Of a stretch of 64,000 nt of DNA, positions 6,481-13,221 are shown piece by piece. The first letter of the stretch is position 1, and each line of letters opens with the position of its first letter. Below the pieces are notes generated by a model. That model did no database searches. It had not been told where the DNA came from and saw only the letters and a list, made by a program, of their open reading frames with translations. A program made the position numbers and the translations under genes. The DNA is from Candidatus Eisenbergiella merdigallinarum (GTDB lineage: Bacteria > Bacillota > Clostridia > Lachnospirales > Lachnospiraceae): NCBI GenBank assembly GCA_019119355.1, contig DWXE01000020.1, positions 1 through 64,000 on the forward strand. The letters run 5' to 3'.

Positions 6481-9400
6481 ATGGCAAAGCATTTCCCGGA
6501 GGTATTTCCCGGACTGAATCTGAAAGAAGAATATCGGGCGCTGTTCGATAAAGTGGAGGTGGAGCGGGTGACCGCCACCCGGCAGAAGGACTTCGTGCGG
6601 ATTTATATCAGCTGCGACCGGCTCATCGAAAAGCCGATCATTTTTGAAGTGGAAGAGCAGATCAAAAATCAGCTCTTTTCCGGGTGCAATATCACCATCA
6701 AAATCCAGGAAAAGTTTCATCTGTCCGCCCAGTACGATCCCGAAAAGCTGCTGGAGGCGTACCGCGAGAGCATCCTGCTGGAGCTGAAAGCGTGCAGCCC
6801 CGTGGAATACAGCATCTTTAAAAACGCGGAGCTGTCCTTCGAGTCCGGGGGACGGCTGAAGCTGGAGGTGCCGGATACGGTGATCGTTCGCGAGCGCTGT
6901 CCGGAGCTGATCCGGATCCTGGAAAAGATCTGCTGCGAGCGCTGCGGGATTCCGGTGGAAGTCTTTGCGGAATATGCGCAGCCGGGGAAAAACCGCAGCA
7001 GGGAAGAGGGCGAGGAGGTCATCGCCCGGAAGGTGGCGGAGATTTCCGGGGAGGCTTCGGGCGGCCGGCAGGAGCGTCGGGAAGAAGAGCCGTCAAAGCC
7101 GCGGAAGGAGGCGCGCGGCGCAGCTTCGGCGGCCGGCGGGGAAGTTCCTTTCGAAGGCGGTACCGTCCGCAGCGCCGGGGCCGGCGTCCGGGAAGGGCGG
7201 GCGAACGGGCCGGCAGCGGGCCGGAAGGCGGGAGGCTTTCGGGGACAGCGCGGCGAGGGCCGGGGCGATTTCTGCCGCGGCGCGAAAAAGAGCGACAATC
7301 CCGACGTCTTATACGGAAGGGATTTCGACGGGGAGCCCATTCCAATGGAAGAGATCATCGGAGAAATGGGCGAGGTGATCATCCGCGGAAAGATCCTGAA
7401 CCTGGACAAGCGCGAGATCAAAAATGAGAGGACCATCCTGATCTTCGACGTGACGGACTTCACCGATACCATGACCATCAAGATCTTCACCTTAAACGAG
7501 CAGGTGAATGAGATTACGGAAGGAATCAGGCCGGGCGCATTCATCAGGCTCAAAGGGCTGACCATGGTGGACAAATTCGACGGGGAGCTGACCATCGGTT
7601 CCATCGTGGGCGTCAAAAAAATCCCGGACTTCACCGGTTCCAGGATGGATCACAGCGCCCGCAAACGGGTGGAGCTGCACTGCCATACCAAAATGAGCGA
7701 TATGGACGGGGTATCCGAGGTGAAGGACATCGTGAAGCGGGCCTATCAGTGGGGCCATCCCGCCATCGCCATCACGGATCACGGCGTTGTGCAGTCGTTT
7801 CCGGACGCGAACCATCTGGTGGAGGATCTGTGGAAGGCGGAAAAGGCGAAGCGGAAAGAGGCCGGGGACGAGAATCCGGACAGAAACGACTTCTTCAAGG
7901 TGATCTACGGCTGCGAAGCCTATCTGGTGGACGATTTAAAGGAGATCGTGACCGGGGACCGCGGGCAGGCTCTGCGGGATCCGGTTTACGTCGTGTTCGA
8001 CATCGAGACCACGGGATTTTCCCCGGTCAAAAACAGGATCATCGAAATCGGCGCCGTGAAGGTGGCGGGCGGGGAAATCGTGGACCGGTTTTCCACCTTC
8101 GTCAACCCTGGGGTTCCGATTCCGTTCCGGATCGAACAGCTGACCTCCATCAGCGACGAGATGGTCATGGACGCTCCTCCCATCGAAACCGTCCTGCCCG
8201 AATTCCTGCAGTTTTGCGACGGCGCGGTGTTCGTGGCGCACAACGCCAGCTTCGATATGAGCTTTATCCTGGAGAACGCGAAACGCCAGTCCCTGCCGCT
8301 GACGCCCACCTACGTGGATACGGTGGGAATCGCCAGGGTGCTCCTGCCCAATCAGGCCAAACACACGCTGGATGCGGTGGCCAAAACCCTGGGCGTTTCC
8401 CTGGAGAACCATCACCGCGCGGTGGACGACGCGGAGGCTACTGCGGAAATTTTCATCAGATTTCTGCCCATGCTGGAACAGAAGGACTGCAGGACTTTGT
8501 CGGACGTGAACCGGCTGGGGGATTCCAGCCCGGATCTGGTGAAGCGCCTGCCCTCCTATCATGCCATTCTCCTGGCGAAAAACGATATCGGCCGGGTGAA
8601 CCTGTACACGCTGGTTTCGGAATCCCATCTGAACTATTTCCACAAGACGCCCCGGGTGCCCAAAAGCCTGCTGGCCAGACACCGGGAGGGGCTGATTCTG
8701 GGAAGCGCCTGCGAGGCGGGGGAGCTCTACCGGGCTCTGCTGGACGAGCAGTCCGACGCCCAGATCGCCAGAATCGTGAATTTCTACGATTATCTGGAAA
8801 TTCAGCCCACGGGAAACAACCTGTTCATGATCGAATCGGAACGGATCGAAAACGTCCGTTCCGTGGAGGACATCCAGAATATAAACCGCCGGATCGTACA
8901 GCTGGGAGAGCAGTTCAACAAGCCCGTGGTGGCCACCTGCGACGTCCATTTCCTGGATCCCGCGGACGAGGTTTACCGGCGGATCATCATGGCCGGAAAG
9001 GGATTTAAGGATGCGGACGATCAGGCCCCGCTGTATCTGCGCACCACGGAAGAAATGCTGGAAGAATTCCAGTATCTGGGCAGCCGGAAGGCGGAAGAGG
9101 TGGTGATCACCAACCCCAACTTTATCGCGGATCAGGTGGAGCCCATTTCCCCGGTGCGGCCGGACAAGTGCCCTCCGGTGATCCCGGACAGCGACAGGAC
9201 GCTGACCGATATCTGTTACCGGAAGGCCCACGAGCTGTACGGGGAAGACCTGCCGCAGATCGTGGTGGACCGCCTGGAAAAGGAGCTCAACTCCATCATC
9301 AAAAACGGGTTCGCAGTGATGTATATCATCGCGCAGAAACTGGTGTGGAAGTCCGTGGAGGACGGATACCTGGTGGGCTCCAGGGGGTCCGTGGGCTCCT

Positions 9401-11070
9401 CCCTGGTGGCGTTTATGGCCGGGATCACGGAGGTAAATTCCCTCAGCGCCCATTACCGCTGCCCGAAATGCCACTATTATGACTTCGATTCGGAGGAAGT
9501 GAAGGCGTTCTCCGGAAACGCAGGCTGCGACATGCCGGACAAAGCCTGTCCGGTGTGCGGGGAGCCGCTGATCAAGGACGGGTTCGACATCCCTTTCGAG
9601 ACCTTCCTGGGATTTAAGGGGGACAAGGAGCCGGATATCGACCTGAATTTCTCCGGGGAATACCAGAGCAAGGCCCATAAATATACCGAGGTGATTTTCG
9701 GGGCGGGCCAGACCTTCCGCGCCGGCACCATCGGCACGCTGGCGGACAAGACGGCCTTTGGCTACGTGAAGAACTACTTTGAGGAGCGCGGAAAAAAGAA
9801 GCGGGTGTGCGAGATCAACCGGATCGTCCAGGGGTGCACCGGGATCCGGCGCAGCACGGGGCAGCATCCCGGCGGAATCGTGGTTCTGCCGGTGGGAGAG
9901 GATATCAATTCCTTCACGCCGGTGCAGCATCCGGCCAACGATATGACAACGGACATCGTGACCACCCACTTCGATTATCACTCCATCGACCACAACCTGC
10001 TCAAGCTGGACATTCTGGGGCACGATGATCCCACCATGATCCGGATGCTGCAGGATCTCACCGGGGTGGATCCCACGAAGATCCCGCTGGACGATCCGCA
10101 GGTGATGAGTCTGTTCCAGAACACTTCGGCCCTGGGAATTGCGCCGGAGCAGATCGACGGCTGTCCCGTGGGCTCTCTGGGCATTCCGGAATTCGGCACG
10201 GACTTCGTCATCCAGATGCTACTGGACACCAAACCCCAGTGCTTCTCCGACCTGATCCGGATCGCCGGGCTGGGCCACGGCACGGACGTGTGGCTGGGAA
10301 ACGCCCAGACGCTGATCCAGAACGGGGACGCCACGATTTCCACGGCCATCTGCTGCCGCGACGATATCATGATTTACCTGATCAACAAGGGGATGGATCC
10401 CAGCCTGTCCTTCTCCACCATGGAGAGCGTGCGAAAGGGCAAGGGCTTAAAGCCCGAGATGGAAGCTGCCATGAAGGAAGCGGGGGTGCCGGACTGGTAT
10501 ATCTGGTCCTGCAAAAAGATCAAGTACATGTTCCCCAAAGCCCACGCGGCGGCCTACGTGATGATGGCCTGGAGGATCGCCTACTGCAAGGTGAACTACC
10601 CGCTGGCCTACTACGCGGCCTATTTCTCCATCCGGGCCTCGGCCTTTTCCTATGAGATCATGTGCCAGGGGCAGCAGCATCTGGAAGCGGTGATGGCGGA
10701 CTACAAGCGCCGTTCGGACAGCCTGTCCCAGAAGGAGCAGGCGTCCTTAAAGGATATGAAAATCGTGCAGGAGATGTACGCCAGGGGCTTTGAATTCGTC
10801 CCCATCGACCTGTTCAAGGCCCACTCCCGGAATTTCCAGATCATGGACGGGAAGATCATGCCTTCCTTAAACAGCATCGACGGGCTGGGGGAGAAGGCGG
10901 CGGACGCCATCGTGGAGGCGGCCAAGGACGGCCCGTTTTTGAGCAAGGACGATTTCCGGGACCGTTCCAAGGCCAGCAAGACCATCGTGGAAATGCTGGA
11001 CAGTCTGGGGATTCTGGGAGATCTTCCGGAGTCCAACCAGATCAGCCTGTTCGATTTCATGGCGGGGTGA
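6481..11070 (+). CDS. polC: DNA polymerase III alpha subunit, PolC type
   Basis: The replicative polymerase of low-GC Gram-positive bacteria, 1529 residues. The order is: N-terminal domain (1-165), a long Arg/Gly/Ala/Glu-rich linker (about 170-275), an OB fold (about 300-390), a PHP domain split around an embedded proofreading exonuclease ('ELHCHTKMSDMDG' at about 396; exonuclease 'FDIETTG' at about 506, 'HNASFDMSF', 'HHRAVDDAEA'), then the polymerase core with 'SRGSVGSS' at about 966, a zinc knuckle 'CPKCHYYD...CPVCGEPL' at about 993-1023 and the catalytic 'EPDIDLNF' at about 1052. The embedded exonuclease separates PolC from DnaE. The start codon follows ispG closely with only a weak AAGGA about 15 nt away, so translation may depend on coupling. 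The linker is unusually long and basic. Confidence 0.97.
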   Translation: MAKHFPEVFPGLNLKEEYRALFDKVEVERVTATRQKDFVRIYISCDRLIEKPIIFEVEEQIKNQLFSGCNITIKIQEKFHLSAQYDPEKLLEAYRESILLELKACSPVEYSIFKNAELSFESGGRLKLEVPDTVIVRERCPELIRILEKICCERCGIPVEVFAEYAQPGKNRSREEGEEVIARKVAEISGEASGGRQERREEEPSKPRKEARGAASAAGGEVPFEGGTVRSAGAGVREGRANGPAAGRKAGGFRGQRGEGRGDFCRGAKKSDNPDVLYGRDFDGEPIPMEEIIGEMGEVIIRGKILNLDKREIKNERTILIFDVTDFTDTMTIKIFTLNEQVNEITEGIRPGAFIRLKGLTMVDKFDGELTIGSIVGVKKIPDFTGSRMDHSARKRVELHCHTKMSDMDGVSEVKDIVKRAYQWGHPAIAITDHGVVQSFPDANHLVEDLWKAEKAKRKEAGDENPDRNDFFKVIYGCEAYLVDDLKEIVTGDRGQALRDPVYVVFDIETTGFSPVKNRIIEIGAVKVAGGEIVDRFSTFVNPGVPIPFRIEQLTSISDEMVMDAPPIETVLPEFLQFCDGAVFVAHNASFDMSFILENAKRQSLPLTPTYVDTVGIARVLLPNQAKHTLDAVAKTLGVSLENHHRAVDDAEATAEIFIRFLPMLEQKDCRTLSDVNRLGDSSPDLVKRLPSYHAILLAKNDIGRVNLYTLVSESHLNYFHKTPRVPKSLLARHREGLILGSACEAGELYRALLDEQSDAQIARIVNFYDYLEIQPTGNNLFMIESERIENVRSVEDIQNINRRIVQLGEQFNKPVVATCDVHFLDPADEVYRRIIMAGKGFKDADDQAPLYLRTTEEMLEEFQYLGSRKAEEVVITNPNFIADQVEPISPVRPDKCPPVIPDSDRTLTDICYRKAHELYGEDLPQIVVDRLEKELNSIIKNGFAVMYIIAQKLVWKSVEDGYLVGSRGSVGSSLVAFMAGITEVNSLSAHYRCPKCHYYDFDSEEVKAFSGNAGCDMPDKACPVCGEPLIKDGFDIPFETFLGFKGDKEPDIDLNFSGEYQSKAHKYTEVIFGAGQTFRAGTIGTLADKTAFGYVKNYFEERGKKKRVCEINRIVQGCTGIRRSTGQHPGGIVVLPVGEDINSFTPVQHPANDMTTDIVTTHFDYHSIDHNLLKLDILGHDDPTMIRMLQDLTGVDPTKIPLDDPQVMSLFQNTSALGIAPEQIDGCPVGSLGIPEFGTDFVIQMLLDTKPQCFSDLIRIAGLGHGTDVWLGNAQTLIQNGDATISTAICCRDDIMIYLINKGMDPSLSFSTMESVRKGKGLKPEMEAAMKEAGVPDWYIWSCKKIKYMFPKAHAAAYVMMAWRIAYCKVNYPLAYYAAYFSIRASAFSYEIMCQGQQHLEAVMADYKRRSDSLSQKEQASLKDMKIVQEMYARGFEFVPIDLFKAHSRNFQIMDGKIMPSLNSIDGLGEKAADAIVEAAKDGPFLSKDDFRDRSKASKTIVEMLDSLGILGDLPESNQISLFDFMAG

Positions 11071-11096
11071 ACGGCCCCGCCATGCCGGCGAATAAA

Positions 11097-11290
11097 TTTT
11101 GTAACAGTTTAGCCATGCAGGCACATGTGGCAAAATGCCGCGTGGGAGCTTGCTCACTAAGCTGTATTTTGCCACATGTGCCTATAGGGCGGACGCCCGA
11201 CATGAATAATTTGACGGCCAGTGGTCTTTTGCGCAGCCAATTCAGTGGAATCCGTCAAATTATGAATGGCATGGCTAAACTGTTACAAAA
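11097..11290. repeat. Compound inverted-repeat element downstream of polC
   Basis: A 194-nt intergenic element bounded by a perfect 22-bp inverted repeat (11097-11118 and 11269-11290). Inside are an 18-bp perfect hairpin (11119-11136 / 11166-11183, 29-nt loop), a small GGGC/GCCC hairpin (11187-11198) and a 12-bp hairpin (11206-11217 / 11252-11263, 34-nt loop). There is no coding capacity. It could end polC transcription or be a MITE-like sequence. Part of it recurs downstream of mnmA. Confidence 0.8.
11206..11284 (-). repeat. Dispersed structured repeat, copy 1 (core)
   Basis: Read on the minus strand, this 79-nt core matches 56273-56350 with about five differences. The stem TTTGACGG/CCGTCAAA and the loop containing 'TTGGCTGCGCAAAAG' are shared. 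One A-T pair of this stem is a C-G pair in the other copy. Confidence 0.8.
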
Positions 11291-11316
11291 ATTTTTGAAA
11301 AATTTTAAAAAAGTAC

Positions 11317-11345
11317 TTGCAATTTTCTCCTGAATGTTATATAGT
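11317..11345 (+). promoter_or_regulatory. Promoter of tRNA-Glu
   Basis: TTGCAA at 11317-11322 and TATAGT at 11340-11345 with a 17-nt spacer, about 37 nt before the mature tRNA 5' end. Confidence 0.6.
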
Positions 11346-11382
11346 AATCAAGTGCCGAGCGACCGGTACGAAACAAAAGGAT

Positions 11383-11454
11383 GGCTAGTTGGTCAAGCGG
11401 TCAAGACGTCGCCCTCTCACGGCGAAAACAGGGGTTCGATTCCCCTACTAGCTG
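11383..11454 (+). tRNA. tRNA-Glu (anticodon CTC)
   Basis: A full cloverleaf can be drawn. The acceptor stem is GGCTAGT/ACTAGCT with a G-U first pair and discriminator G at 11454. The D stem is GTC/GAC, the anticodon stem TCGCC/GGCGA with loop CTCTCAC (anticodon 11416-11418 = CTC, reading GAG), and the T arm AGGGG-TTCGATT-CCCCT. CCA is not encoded. It stands alone, with its own promoter and a following terminator-like repeat that also forms one side of the adjacent islet. Confidence 0.93.
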
Positions 11455-11469
11455 TTATTCTTAAAACAG

Positions 11470-11530
11470 AATAGCCCAACCCGTAAAAGTGCTTTAAACG
11501 CTGATTTCATCAGGTTTTGAGCATTTTTTT
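11470..11530 (+). repeat. Direct repeat, left copy; terminator-like, after tRNA-Glu
   Basis: The segment from AATAGCCCAA to the T run is repeated at 13006-13063. The last 46 nt (11485-11530) are identical to 13018-13063. The repeat folds as GCTTTAAAC...GTTTTGAGC with an inner CTGAT/ATCAG hairpin, followed by seven T, so it is also a plausible Rho-independent terminator for the tRNA. Confidence 0.85.
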
Positions 11531-11550
11531 GCGTTGAAAATGGATTTCAC

Positions 11551-11579
11551 TTGCAATTTTGGTTGTTTCAGAATATAAT
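11551..11579 (+). promoter_or_regulatory. Strong sigma-A promoter of the islet ATPase gene
   Basis: TTGCAA at 11551-11556 and a perfect TATAAT at 11574-11579 with a 17-nt spacer. It gives a leader of about 50 nt. Confidence 0.7.
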
Positions 11580-11623
11580 AAAAGTGTGATTAGAAAGCGC
11601 TAAAACACTCATAAAAGTGTGAT
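11579..11623 (+). promoter_or_regulatory. Possible operator: paired 12-bp direct repeats over the transcription start
   Basis: TAAAAGTGTGAT occurs at 11579-11590 and again at 11612-11623, 33 nt apart, with an inverted ACACT and a central AGCGCT palindrome between them. Its place between the -10 element and the ribosome site suggests a repressor target or a leader structure. Confidence 0.4.
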
Positions 11624-11634
11624 GGGAGGCATAT

Positions 11635-12972
11635 ATGGAACGATTGATTTTGAAGAAACTGCTGAATTGGAAGAATTCGCCCTATCGCAAGCCCCTGATC
11701 TTGAAAGGCGTGCGACAGGTTGGGAAGACCTGGATTCTGAAAGAATTCGGCAATCGCTACTATGAAAACACCGCTTATTTCAACTTCGATGAAAACGAAG
11801 AGTATAAGCAGTTTTTTGAAACCACAAAAGATGTAGACCGGATTTTGCAGAATCTGATGCTGGCAAGCGGTCAGAAGATTATGCCGGAAAAGACCCTGAT
11901 TATTTTTGACGAGGTACAGGACTGCCCCAAGGTCATCAACTCCATGAAGTATTTCTGCGAGAATGCACCGCGGTATCACGTTGCCTGCGCCGGTTCTCTC
12001 CTGGGCATTGCCCTGTCAAAACCTTCTTCTTTCCCTGTAGGAAAAGTTAATTTTATGCAGATTGATCCTATGACCTTTACAGAATTTCTGTTGGCCAACG
12101 GGGATGAAAATCTGGCAAAATATCTGGAAACAGGAAACGCCATCGAGCCGATTCCTGATGCCTTCTTCAATCCTCTGTATGAAAAGCTGAAGATGTACTA
12201 TGTGACCGGCGGTATGCCGGAACCCGTCAAAATGTGGACAGAGGAACGGGATGTGGATGCCATGCAGGAAGCTTTGTCCGGAATTATTGGCGCCTATGAG
12301 CGCGACTTTGCCAAGCACCCCAATATCAGCGAGTTCCCCAAGATTTCAATGATCTGGAAGTCCATACCGTCTCAGCTGGCGAGAGAAAACAAAAAATTTA
12401 TCTATAAGGCGGTCAAGGAAGGGGCAAGAGCCCGCGAATACGAGGATGCCTTGCAGTGGCTGGTGGATGCCCGGCTGGTGCATAAGATCTATCGCAGTAC
12501 TGCTCCCGGCCTGCCGGTATCCGCTTATGATGATCTCTCTGCCTTTAAGATATATCTGGTAGATGTGGGACTGCTCCGTCGACTGGCGCATCTGGCACCG
12601 ACTGCCTTTAGCGAGGGCAATCGCCTGTTTACCGAATTCAAGGGTGCATTGACGGAGAACTTTGTGCTTCAGACTCTGATGACTCAGTTTGAAGTGGTTC
12701 CCCGGTACTGGACTCAGACAAATCCTCCTTACGAAGTGGATTTCCTGATTCAGCGTGAAAACGATATTTTCCCCGTGGAGGTCAAGTCCGAAGCCAACAC
12801 CGCCAGCAGAAGCCTTAAAAAGTTCAAAGAGCTGTTCCCGGGGCAGGTCAAACTCCGCGTGCGGTTCTCACTGAATAATTTGAAGCTGGACGATGATGTG
12901 CTGAATATCCCGCTGTTTATGGCAGATCAGGCTGACCGGTTGATTGGACTGGCACTAAAACAGCGGAATTAG
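11635..12972 (+). CDS. AAA-family ATPase with C-terminal DUF4143 domain
   Basis: A 445-residue protein. Its P-loop is 'GVRQVGKTW' at about residues 25-33 and its Walker B is 'LIIFDEVQDC' at about 88-97, followed by 'CAGSLLG', the usual sensor region of this AAA group. The C-terminal DUF4143 part (about 210-420) contains 'YEVDFLIQ' and 'FPVEVKSE', a spacing of acidic residues and Lys like that of PD-(D/E)XK nuclease folds. The ATG at 11635 follows GGGAGG. Base composition is much lower in GC than the flanking genes. The family is widespread and mostly uncharacterised, often found as isolated, horizontally moved genes; a role in defence or element maintenance is possible but not shown. It is not in an operon. 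Confidence 0.85.
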   Translation: MERLILKKLLNWKNSPYRKPLILKGVRQVGKTWILKEFGNRYYENTAYFNFDENEEYKQFFETTKDVDRILQNLMLASGQKIMPEKTLIIFDEVQDCPKVINSMKYFCENAPRYHVACAGSLLGIALSKPSSFPVGKVNFMQIDPMTFTEFLLANGDENLAKYLETGNAIEPIPDAFFNPLYEKLKMYYVTGGMPEPVKMWTEERDVDAMQEALSGIIGAYERDFAKHPNISEFPKISMIWKSIPSQLARENKKFIYKAVKEGARAREYEDALQWLVDARLVHKIYRSTAPGLPVSAYDDLSAFKIYLVDVGLLRRLAHLAPTAFSEGNRLFTEFKGALTENFVLQTLMTQFEVVPRYWTQTNPPYEVDFLIQRENDIFPVEVKSEANTASRSLKKFKELFPGQVKLRVRFSLNNLKLDDDVLNIPLFMADQADRLIGLALKQRN

Positions 12973-13005
12973 CCGGCATTCCGTTCCTGCGGAGACTGTT
13001 AACGA

Positions 13006-13065
13006 AATAGCCCAATAAAAAGTGCTTTAAACGCTGATTTCATCAGGTTTTGAGCATTTTTTTTT
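13006..13065 (+). repeat. Direct repeat, right copy; terminator-like, after the islet ATPase
   Basis: Second copy of the 11470-11530 repeat in the same orientation, ending in nine T. It lies 33 nt after the ATPase stop codon and would terminate that transcript. It differs from the left copy by a 2-nt rather than 5-nt linker after AATAGCCCAA. Confidence 0.85.
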
Positions 13066-13159
13066 ATGCGACAGGAATGTTCCGTTCCCCGGAATATGCC
13101 GCGCCCCGTGCCCCCGCTGTGCGGCCGCCGTGACGGCTTCTTCAAACCGCCGGTCATAA

Positions 13160-13220
13160 CCTGTCCTCCCCGCGCATAGGTTGTACCAGTGCAGGAAGAG
13201 CAAAAAAACGGGAGGACAGG
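13160..13220 (+). promoter_or_regulatory. Hairpin covering the ribosome site of the Ca2+-ATPase gene
   Basis: CCTGTCCTCCC (13160-13170) is a perfect 11-nt complement of GGGAGGACAGG (13210-13220), which contains the ribosome-binding site ending 1 nt before the ATG at 13222. If formed, the stem would block initiation. Loop 39 nt. Confidence 0.45.
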
Positions 13221-13221
13221 G

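Larger units (their letters stand above)
11470..13065 (+). mobile_element. Candidate single-gene islet next to tRNA-Glu
   Basis: About 1.6 kb bounded by near-identical direct repeats and containing one gene with its own promoter. Two 60-nt lines counted inside the gene gave 45% and 40% GC, against 60% for a line of polC. There is no integrase, transposase or inverted terminal repeat inside. The tRNA-adjacent location and the flanking repeats suggest acquisition by recombination. The mechanism is unknown. Confidence 0.5.

Noticed and set aside
3627-6578. Long open frame (about 980 codons) on the minus strand across the kinase and ispG genes
   Set aside because: It is the high-GC antisense shadow of clearly homologous + strand genes. 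The translation is Pro/Arg/His-rich with no recognisable domain and no ribosome site.
12999-13155. Minus-strand small frame with GGGGAGG and ATG near 13155
   Set aside because: The ribosome site is merely the other strand of the hairpin at 13160-13170. The protein is short, basic and runs through the terminator repeat.
13189-13221. Earlier ATG for the Ca2+-ATPase gene
   Set aside because: It precedes the GGGAGG ribosome site; the ATG at 13222 follows it at the correct distance and gives the family N terminus.
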